This document shows, in pieces, positions 25,026 to 31,770 of a stretch of DNA of 35,744 bases. The translations under genes were made by a program, and so were the position numbers. Origin of the DNA: Pseudomonadota bacterium (GTDB taxonomy: Bacteria; Pseudomonadota; Gammaproteobacteria; Steroidobacterales; Steroidobacteraceae); NCBI GenBank assembly GCA_023433705.1, contig JAEYUC010000018.1, forward strand, positions 1 to 35,744, in the 5' to 3' direction. The notes beneath the pieces were generated by a model. That model was not told the origin of the DNA. It saw only the letters and a list, made by a program, of their open reading frames with translations, and ran no database searches. How positions within the stretch are numbered: position 1 is the first letter of the stretch; the number at the start of each line of letters is the position of its first letter.

Positions 25026-25182
25026 CGTGAGCCTCCCTCCCGATAAGTTAGGAAGCGCACGCCGCGGCGAACATCGCGTATCCGGACTAGAACGCCTAAT
25101 ACAATCGGACTATATGCCCGGTGCACCCGTACTTGGGTAAAGTGACCAGGCGATTGATGTCGCGCTCACGACGGGGACTAAC
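25026..25182. promoter_or_regulatory. Divergent promoter region, large lipoprotein / histidine kinase
   Basis: 157 bp between two divergent starts with a lower-GC core. For the plus strand, TAGAAC, a 17-bp spacer and TATATG (about 25088-25116) give a weak sigma70-like match (3/6 and 4/6). A partly palindromic GGTGCACC follows at about 25121. Assignment is tentative. Confidence 0.3.
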
Positions 25183-26964
25183 ATGCATCCCGACGGCATT
25201 TCCGCCGCACCCACCGAGACCTACCTCGAAGCGGAGTCGGTCAAACTTCTCTACCAGCACGCATGGTTGATGTCGCTCATCGTGGGTGTCACCGCGTCGT
25301 CGCTCACGGCCTACATGTTCAGCAGCCACGTCGACATGCGCCTGGTGGCAGGCTGGCTCGCGTTCATCAACGCGGTAATCGCGGTCCGCGTCGCGTTGAT
25401 CGTGTTGTTCGCGCGCTTGAAACCGACCGATGGATTCCGCACCTGGGGACGTTGCTACATGATCCTCGCGTGGATCAATGGAATCGCGTGGGGGCTGCCC
25501 GCCTTCGTGCTCGATTCGAACGAGCTAGACATCGTGTTCTTCTACACGCTCGTGATCGGCGGATTCGTGGCCGGAGCCATCCCGGGCCTGTCGTTCAACA
25601 TGAACGCGTACTACGGTTTTGCGCTGTTCTCCTCGCTGCCGCTGTTCGTCGCGTTGTTCACGTTCCCCGGGGATTTCTTTCACCTGTTAGGCGTGCTGGC
25701 GGTCATGTTCCTGCTGATCAACACCGCCTCGGCGCGCATCAGCAATCACCGTATCCGGCAACAGATCCGCCTCGAATTCGAGAACCGGCGGCTCGTCGAG
25801 CACCTCAAGGCCGAAAAGGAACGCGCGGAGCGCGCCAACGACGTCAAGACGCGCTTCCTCGCCGCGGCCAGCCACGATCTGCGCCAGCCCCTCAATGCCA
25901 TGGGCCTGTTCGTCGATGCGCTCGAGGCGCGCACAGGTGCGGGAGATGCACGCCGCCTGGTCGACAATCTGAAACTGTCCACGCAGAACCTGAAAGGGCT
26001 GCTCAATTCGATGCTCGACCTGTCGCGCCTCGAAGCCGGTGTGCTCAAGGTCGACATCGGCGACTTCCGGCTTCAGTTGCTGCTCGATCAACTGGCGCTC
26101 GAGTTCGGCGCCCAGGCCACGGAGAAGGGACTCGGACTACGGATCCGACCGTGTGCGAAGTGGGTGCGCAGTGATCCGATCCTGCTCGTGCGCGTGCTGC
26201 GGAACCTGCTGTCCAATGCGATCCAGTACACCCCTTCGGGCGTTGTGCTGCTGGGGTGCCGCTCACGTCCCGGTGCGGTACGCATCGAAGTGCATGATAC
26301 CGGCCGCGGAATCCCGGCGAAGGAACTCGAGTGGATCTTCGAAGAGTTCCACCAGCTCGACAACACGGAGCGCGACCGCGACAAGGGATTGGGTCTCGGA
26401 CTCGCGATCGTGAAACGCATCGGCGCGCTGCTCGAACACGAGGTCGATGTGCGCTCGGTCGTCGGCAAGGGCTCGACCTTCGCGATCACCGTGCCGACCG
26501 CCGCGGCGGTCGAACTTCCCACGATTACGACGCCGACCTGGAACGATGACATGCGTGGCGCGCTGGTCGTCGTCGTGGACGATGACGCGCCGATCCGCCT
26601 CAGCATGGGCGAGATCCTGACTTCCTGGGGCTGCAGCACGGTGCTTGCCGACTCGACCGAAGGGGCGCTGGCGCTGCTGGAGGAAGAGAGCCGCGCTCCC
26701 GACCTGATTCTCGCGGATTACCGCCTGCGCGATGGCAAGACCGGCGTGCAGGGAGTGAGGAGCATCCGCGAACGATTCGCCGAAGAGATCCCGGCCATCA
26801 TCGTGACCGGAGACATCGCGCCCGAGCGCATGCGCGAGGCGAAGGACAATCGCTGCGAGTTCCTGCAGAAGCCGGTATCGGCCGCGAGCCTGCGCAGCCT
26901 CGCGAGCTACCTGATCCAGAAAGCGCAGACCGGCGCGATCGCCCCGGCGCTGCCCGTGTCCTAG
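25183..26964 (+). CDS. Membrane hybrid histidine kinase with C-terminal receiver
   Basis: 593 residues. Residues 28-182 hold six hydrophobic segments (for example ALIVLFARL, LVIGGFVAGAIPGL, LLGVLAVMFLLIN), so sensing is within or near the membrane with no large periplasmic loop. A helical linker (190-222) leads to HisKA with H-box AASHDLRQPLNAM (His231). The HATPase has N-box RNLLSNAIQYTP, G1 DTGRGIP (372-378) and G2 KGLGLGLAIVKR. The receiver (460-580) has VVDDD, the phosphoacceptor Asp512 in LADYRLRDG, and Lys563 in LQKPVS. All catalytic residues are present. The convergent response regulator gene is the likely partner. The signal is unknown. The Shine-Dalgarno is weak (GGGGA). Confidence 0.95.
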   Translation: MHPDGISAAPTETYLEAESVKLLYQHAWLMSLIVGVTASSLTAYMFSSHVDMRLVAGWLAFINAVIAVRVALIVLFARLKPTDGFRTWGRCYMILAWINGIAWGLPAFVLDSNELDIVFFYTLVIGGFVAGAIPGLSFNMNAYYGFALFSSLPLFVALFTFPGDFFHLLGVLAVMFLLINTASARISNHRIRQQIRLEFENRRLVEHLKAEKERAERANDVKTRFLAAASHDLRQPLNAMGLFVDALEARTGAGDARRLVDNLKLSTQNLKGLLNSMLDLSRLEAGVLKVDIGDFRLQLLLDQLALEFGAQATEKGLGLRIRPCAKWVRSDPILLVRVLRNLLSNAIQYTPSGVVLLGCRSRPGAVRIEVHDTGRGIPAKELEWIFEEFHQLDNTERDRDKGLGLGLAIVKRIGALLEHEVDVRSVVGKGSTFAITVPTAAAVELPTITTPTWNDDMRGALVVVVDDDAPIRLSMGEILTSWGCSTVLADSTEGALALLEEESRAPDLILADYRLRDGKTGVQGVRSIRERFAEEIPAIIVTGDIAPERMREAKDNRCEFLQKPVSAASLRSLASYLIQKAQTGAIAPALPVS

Positions 26965-27581
26965 AAATCCGGACTCCCGACCAGGCCGCGGCTCGCCGCG
27001 GCGAATCCCGCTTCCGTGCGGTTACGCACGTCGAGGTGCCTGAGGATGGCGGCCACGTGCACCCGGACCGTGTTCTCCGCCATGCCGAGCAGCGAGGCGA
27101 TCTCCTTGTTCGACTTGCCGCGCACCAGCCACACCAGCACCTCGCGCTGCCGGGCGGTGAGCTCGTCCGTGGCCGGCGCCGTCTCGCCTTGCATGACATT
27201 GACGGGTAGATAGACTCCGCCCGACAGCACCAGCTCCAGCGCGCTGATGATGATCTCGCGACCGGCCGATTTCGGAATGTAGCCCTTCGCTCCCGCCCGG
27301 ATCGCGAGCCTGATGCTGCGCGCATCCTCCGAGGCCGACAGCACCACCACGCTGGTTGCGGGCGCGGCGTCGCGAAGTTTCGCCAGGCCCGTCATGCCAT
27401 CCATCGCCGGCAGATTCAGGTCGAGGAGGATGAGCGCGAAGTTGGCGCCCGCTCCAATCGCGGCCAGCGCCTCCTCGCAGCCGCTCGCCTCGGTGATCCG
27501 AACGTCCGAGTCCCATGCATCGAGGACGCTGCGAATTCCCGAGCGAAACAGTGGATGATCGTCGATCAGCAGTATGTTCAC
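26961..27581 (-). CDS. NarL/LuxR-family response regulator (GTG start)
   Basis: 206 residues. The receiver has the acidic pair DD (residues 7-8), Asp54 in LLDLNLPAMDG, a Ser/Thr position in VLSASED and Lys104 in YIPKSAG. The LuxR helix-turn-helix runs about 140-190 (LTARQREVLVWLVRGKSNKE, then AENTVRVHVAAILRHLDV). It is a complete phosphorylation-controlled DNA-binding regulator. The start is GTG; no better in-frame ATG exists. Its stop overlaps the kinase stop by 4 bp through a shared CTAG. Kinase and regulator therefore sit tail to tail, and the pair is probably cognate although not in one operon. Confidence 0.95.
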   Translation of the reverse strand: MNILLIDDHPLFRSGIRSVLDAWDSDVRITEASGCEEALAAIGAGANFALILLDLNLPAMDGMTGLAKLRDAAPATSVVVLSASEDARSIRLAIRAGAKGYIPKSAGREIIISALELVLSGGVYLPVNVMQGETAPATDELTARQREVLVWLVRGKSNKEIASLLGMAENTVRVHVAAILRHLDVRNRTEAGFAAASRGLVGSPDF

Positions 27582-27686
27582 CGCCCATCCCGTCCTGCAG
27601 GTTCCCCTGCGGAAGAGTGTACGGGACGGCGGGCCTTTCGGCCGCCTCTAACAGATCACGACCTTCGTATACGGGTCCCGGTCCGG

Positions 27687-28067
27687 TCACCGTACCCTGT
27701 TGTTGAGGCGCAATGTGAGCCACGCGCCGATTCGCCCCGCGAACGGCGGATCGATGTTCGACAGCACCACCACCACGTACCCTGCGTCCGGAAAGATCCG
27801 CAGGTCCGAGTTCACGCCCGGTGCGACTCCACCGTGGCCGACGTATCCCTCGAGCGTCCCACGCATGTCGATGAAGCCATAGGCGTACTTGCCGCCCCAC
27901 GGCAAGTCGACTTTGCCTGCGAGCAAGAGGTGCGTGTGCTTCGCGTTCAGTAGTTTGTTTGCGAGCAGCGCATCCGCGAACCTGGCGAAGTCATCGACCG
28001 TCGAGTAGCCGCCACCGGCGGCCGTGCCGCGCGTGTCACGTGCGGTAGATAGCTTCCAGATGCGCCC
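27687..28067 (-). pseudogene. C-terminal remnant of a serine beta-lactamase-family hydrolase
   Basis: About 126 codons open from just after the stop at 28068 to a TGA at 27687, with only a TTG late in the frame as a start. The translation is the end of a class C/PBP-like serine hydrolase: TRGTAAGGGYSTVDDFARFA, then WGGKYAYGFIDM, then GHGGVAPGVNSDLRIFPDAG and YVVVVLSNIDPP. GHGG is the HxG (KTG-equivalent) motif. The SxxK and YxN parts (about the first 300 residues) are missing. The remnant begins in the same frame directly after the stop of the 28068-29099 gene, so that gene's arrival or a deletion removed the front half. Probably non-functional. Confidence 0.85.
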
Positions 28068-29099
28068 TCACGGGCACGATCGCAGCATGATCTTCTCTAG
28101 CCGCAGATCGAGATCATTCGTCATGTCGATGCTCATATCGTCCACGCTGAACCAGGCCACGTTATGGATGCCCGCTTCGAGAATGAGGGGAGCTCCCTGC
28201 GGATAGGCTCTGGAGGTGGAGAAGTAGAACCAATGCAGGTCCCGTGGGTTGCCAGTCGCGTGATTCCAGGAATCTCCTTCGCCCCAATGAGGTTCTATCC
28301 CGGCGAAGATCAAACTATCCAGGGTTTCCGCGGCCCCGGCGTTGGCGTACACCCCGAGCCGCGCAACCGCGGACTGGCTGCGGATTCCGCTCGAGAATCC
28401 CCATTCGTCGTTGATTTCGCCCCGGTAATTTCCTCTTTGACGAAACTCGAACACCGCGAAGCCTTCGATTCGCCCGCTCTCGAGCGTGGTGTGCCACGTC
28501 GTGAACCCGGCTTCATGCTCCGCCGTCATCTGGTCGTCATCGCCGGCATCGCTGACCCGGGCGCGAATGCGCGATCGCAATACTCCTGTTCCTGGATTGG
28601 CCGAGGTCGTGAAAGTCGGCGCACTCACTCCGCCCTGCGTCGTGTGAGTGGTCCAGTCGAACACGCCGTTGAACGGCGCGCGATGTTCAACCCAGGGGCT
28701 GCTGTCGGGCGGGGCCATTTCGAAAACGTCGTCCAGGTCGGGATGGACGCCGGGTAGCAGCAAGCGAGCCGCCCCGAAATATTCGCGGTGGATCTGACGC
28801 AGGCGCATGCGATCGAACGCGATCGCGTCCAGAAACTTCCGTGATGCGCGGAGGCGTTTGGCACGCGTGGCCTTCTCGAGCTCCTTCTTCAGCGCGCGAT
28901 ATTCCCGGAACGCATCCGCGCCAATCACGTCGACCGCCTGCTTGCGGCAGGCGGTCGATAACGCAGCAAGCTTTCGAGCGTCCGCCTTCTGTCTCGCCTC
29001 CCTCGTCTGCGCAAGCTCGGCTGAAAGCTTCAGATATCGAGCGCGTAGCGCGGCGGGCATGGACCGATAGTTCGAGAGTCGTATGCGCTTGGCAGGCAT
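28068..29099 (-). CDS. Orphan protein: basic helical N-terminus plus beta-rich C-terminus
   Basis: 343 residues. Residues 1-110 are Lys/Arg/Ala/Leu-rich and helical (RARYLKLSAELAQTREARQK, LKKELEKATRAKRLRASRKF). Residues 115-343 look like a beta sandwich rich in Trp, Phe, Gly and Asn (FNGVFDWTTHTTQ, WGFSSGIRSQ, WFYFSTSRAYPQGAPLILEAG, MSIDMTNDLDLRLEKI). No signal peptide or membrane segment is present. GGAG lies 11 nt before the ATG, a loose spacing. No family is recognised. It replaces the 5' part of a beta-lactamase-like gene and shares an upstream 12-mer with the exported operon. Expression is plausible but not certain. Confidence 0.68.
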   Translation of the reverse strand: MPAKRIRLSNYRSMPAALRARYLKLSAELAQTREARQKADARKLAALSTACRKQAVDVIGADAFREYRALKKELEKATRAKRLRASRKFLDAIAFDRMRLRQIHREYFGAARLLLPGVHPDLDDVFEMAPPDSSPWVEHRAPFNGVFDWTTHTTQGGVSAPTFTTSANPGTGVLRSRIRARVSDAGDDDQMTAEHEAGFTTWHTTLESGRIEGFAVFEFRQRGNYRGEINDEWGFSSGIRSQSAVARLGVYANAGAAETLDSLIFAGIEPHWGEGDSWNHATGNPRDLHWFYFSTSRAYPQGAPLILEAGIHNVAWFSVDDMSIDMTNDLDLRLEKIMLRSCP

Positions 29100-29140
29100 G
29101 GAGAGATGAACTCCAGATATATGAGAAACGGGCGGGATGG

Positions 29141-29152
29141 ATATGTAAGGAG
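29141..29152 (-). promoter_or_regulatory. Promoter-like element shared with 10137-10148
   Basis: Minus-strand CTCCTTACATAT, 42 nt upstream of the orphan gene start at 29099. The flank upstream of it also resembles the 10137 copy (about 24 of 31 positions agree over the whole block). On the plus strand the same bases read as a Shine-Dalgarno-like TAAGGAG, but no start follows at a usable distance. Confidence 0.35.
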
Positions 29153-29276
29153 GCCAGGGCTTGCTGCGCTCCCGTCGCGCCGGGCGCCGGTTTTGTCGAG
29201 TATGACGCGTTCGGCTGGCCGGGGCGCAAAAGGACGCTTATTCTCCGTCCGCGGACAAATACTTCAGAGCAATAAA

Positions 29277-30689
29277 ATGACTACAACTACAGAACGATTG
29301 AGCGTGGGGGAGAAGATCGGATACAGCCTGGGTGACCTGGCGGCCAATCTGATATTCCAGACTTTCGTTACCTTCCTGGCGTTTTTCTACACCGACATCT
29401 ACAAGATTCCGGCGGGCACTGCGTCCGCGATCATCTTCTGGGGCGGCGTCTTCGGCGGCGTGATCTTCAATCCCATCATGGGACTGATCGCCGATCGCAC
29501 GAATACGCGCTGGGGCAAGTTCCGGCCCTGGGTGCTTTGGACCGCGGTGCCGTTCGGCGTGTTCTCGCTGCTGGCGTTCTCGACGCCGAACCTCGGCGAG
29601 TACGGCAAGATCTACTACGCTGCCATCACGTACACGCTGCTGGTCACGATCTACGCGGCAAACAATCTGCCGTACGCGGCGTTGAGCGGCGTGCTGACCG
29701 GCAACATGTCCGAGCGCAACAGCCTGTCCTCGTACCGCTTCGTCGCGGTGATGATCGCGCAGTTCGTCATCCAGGTGTTGCTGCTGCCGCTCGTGCTCGC
29801 GCTCGGCGATGGCGACCAGGCGGAGGGCTTCCGCAAGACGATGCTGATCTTCGCGATCGTGGGCTCGATCTTCTTCATCATCACGTTCCTGACGACGAAG
29901 GAACGCGTCGTGCCGACGCCGGAACAGAAATCCACCGTGAAGCAGGATCTCGTCGACCTGTTCCGCAACAAGCCCTGGCTGCTGATGCTGGTCGTCATCG
30001 TGATGGTCTTCATCAACCTGGCATTGAAGGGCGGCTCGTACATCTACTATTTCCAGTACTACGTCGACCGGGAGGCGATGACGCAGTTTCTGGACGGCAT
30101 CGGGTTCCACGGCGATCCCGTCTCCACCGGCTTCGGCATCTTCAATGGCGGCGGCATCATCTTCATGATCGTCGGCATCGGCTTCGCCAGGCCGCTGGCG
30201 GACCGGTTCGGCAAGCGCAACGTGTTCAGCGCCGCGCTGTTCGCCTCGACCTTGTTCCTGCTGGCGTTCGTGTTCTTTCCACCCGATGCCGTCAAGACGA
30301 TGGTCGTCTCGCAGATCCTGCATGGCTTCTTCTATGGCATCTCGATTCCGCTGCTGTGGGCGATGATCGCGGACGTGGCTGACTACTCGGAGTGGAAGAA
30401 CAACCGTCGCGCCACGGCCATCGTGTTTTCCGCCATGATCCTCGGACTCAAGTTCGGGCTGGCGGTCGGCGGTGCGCTGGTCGCGAAGCTGCTGGACATC
30501 TACGGTTACGTGCCCGATGCCGCCTTGCAGTCGTCCGAGGTGGTTCAGGGCGTCAAGCTGTCGATCAGCGTTTACGCGTCGATTCCATTCCTGATCTGCT
30601 GCGTGGTCCTGTTCTTCTACGAGATCAACAAGCAGATGGAAACACGGATCGAAACCGAACTGGCGCAGCGTCGCCGCGCGACGTCCTGA
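29277..30689 (+). CDS. GPH-family sugar:cation symporter
   Basis: 470 residues from MTTTTERLSVGEKIGYSLGD; the longer frame adds 57 unlikely residues. Twelve hydrophobic segments. GPH signatures are clear: GYSLGDLAANLIFQ, NPIMGLIADRTNTRWGKFRP, and DVADYSEWKNNRRATAIVFS in the second half. The family (MelB, XynP, GusB relatives) imports glycosides, pentosides or hexuronides with Na+ or H+ across the inner membrane. The GH43 gene 50 bp downstream points to xylo- or arabino-oligosaccharides. The Shine-Dalgarno is poor (CAGAG). No sugar-responsive regulator or porin is adjacent. Confidence 0.93.
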   Translation: MTTTTERLSVGEKIGYSLGDLAANLIFQTFVTFLAFFYTDIYKIPAGTASAIIFWGGVFGGVIFNPIMGLIADRTNTRWGKFRPWVLWTAVPFGVFSLLAFSTPNLGEYGKIYYAAITYTLLVTIYAANNLPYAALSGVLTGNMSERNSLSSYRFVAVMIAQFVIQVLLLPLVLALGDGDQAEGFRKTMLIFAIVGSIFFIITFLTTKERVVPTPEQKSTVKQDLVDLFRNKPWLLMLVVIVMVFINLALKGGSYIYYFQYYVDREAMTQFLDGIGFHGDPVSTGFGIFNGGGIIFMIVGIGFARPLADRFGKRNVFSAALFASTLFLLAFVFFPPDAVKTMVVSQILHGFFYGISIPLLWAMIADVADYSEWKNNRRATAIVFSAMILGLKFGLAVGGALVAKLLDIYGYVPDAALQSSEVVQGVKLSISVYASIPFLICCVVLFFYEINKQMETRIETELAQRRRATS

Positions 30690-30739
30690 TGTCGCGCGGT
30701 TGATAGACAGCAAACTCAGTCACGAGGAACTCGAGCATC

Positions 30740-31765
30740 ATGTCGAACGATTCAGAAGTCGATTACTCCGGCGAAGACTACGAAGCCCTCACCCGCAGGG
30801 CCATATCCCAGCCGTTGGTGACGAACATCTATACCGCCGATCCGTCGGCGCACGTGTTCGAGGGGAAGATCTACGTCTATCCCTCGCACGACATCGAAGC
30901 CGGCATCCCGTTCAACGACCTCGGCGATCACTTCGACATGCGCGACTATCACGTGCTGCGGCTGGATTCGCCGGCGGGTCCGGCGACCGACTGCGGCGTC
31001 GCGCTGGACATCAAGGACGTGAAGTGGGCGCAGCGCCAGATGTGGGCGCCGGATGCCGCGACGAAAGACGGCAAGTACTACCTGTATTTCCCGGCCAAGC
31101 GTCCCGACGGCATTTTCCAGATCGGTGTGGCCGTCGGCGATCGTCCCGAGGGTCCGTTCAAGCCGGAGCCGGAAGCGATCAAGGGTAGTTATTCGATCGA
31201 CCCGGCCGTGTTCGTGGATGACGACGGTTCCGCATACATGTATTTCGGCGGCATCTGGGGCGGTCAGCTCCAGAAGTATCGCGACAACAAATACGGCGAA
31301 AAGCACGAAGAGCCCGGAGACAGCGAACCGGCGTTGTGCCCGCGCGTCGCGAAGCTCACCGCGGACATGAAGCAGTTCGCCGAAGCGCCGCGCGCCGTCG
31401 TGATTCTCGACGAAGCTCGCGAACCGCTGCTGGCCGGCGATCATGATCGACGCTTCTTCGAGGCGTCATGGCTGCACAAGTACAACGGCAAGTACTACTT
31501 CTCGTACTCCACCGGCGACACTCACTACTTGTGCTACGGGATTGGCGACAATCCCTACGGCCCGTTCACCTACCAGGGCAGGATCCTCACGCCCGTGATC
31601 GGCTGGACCACGCATCATTCGATTTGCGAGTTCCAGGGCAAGTGGTACCTGTTCTACCACGACTCCGTGCTCTCGAAGGGCGTCACGCACCTGCGCTCGG
31701 TGAAGATGACGGAGCTGACGTACGACGCGAACGGTCGCATCAACACGCTAAACCCCTATCGGTAG
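30740..31765 (+). CDS. Glycoside hydrolase family 43 enzyme
   Basis: 341 residues with no signal peptide, so cytoplasmic. The five-bladed GH43 propeller has its three catalytic acids in place: Asp34 (TADPSAH, base), Asp154 (SIDPAVFVDDDG, pKa modulator) and Glu241 (FFEASWLHKYNGKYYFSYS, acid). The paired His292/293 (GWTTHHSI) match the central metal-binding site. No carbohydrate-binding module is attached. Typical activities are beta-xylosidase or alpha-L-arabinofuranosidase on short oligosaccharides. It is cotranscribed with the symporter (50-bp gap, GAGGAA upstream). Substrate is inferred, not shown. Its stop is 5 bp from that of the convergent CHAT gene. Confidence 0.93.
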   Translation: MSNDSEVDYSGEDYEALTRRAISQPLVTNIYTADPSAHVFEGKIYVYPSHDIEAGIPFNDLGDHFDMRDYHVLRLDSPAGPATDCGVALDIKDVKWAQRQMWAPDAATKDGKYYLYFPAKRPDGIFQIGVAVGDRPEGPFKPEPEAIKGSYSIDPAVFVDDDGSAYMYFGGIWGGQLQKYRDNKYGEKHEEPGDSEPALCPRVAKLTADMKQFAEAPRAVVILDEAREPLLAGDHDRRFFEASWLHKYNGKYYFSYSTGDTHYLCYGIGDNPYGPFTYQGRILTPVIGWTTHHSICEFQGKWYLFYHDSVLSKGVTHLRSVKMTELTYDANGRINTLNPYR

Positions 31766-31770
31766 CCCGG

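Noticed and set aside
29238..30713. 491-codon minus-strand open frame opposite the sugar symporter
   Set aside because: His/Asp/Arg/Gln-rich composition without any fold-like pattern; the symporter on the plus strand is unmistakable.
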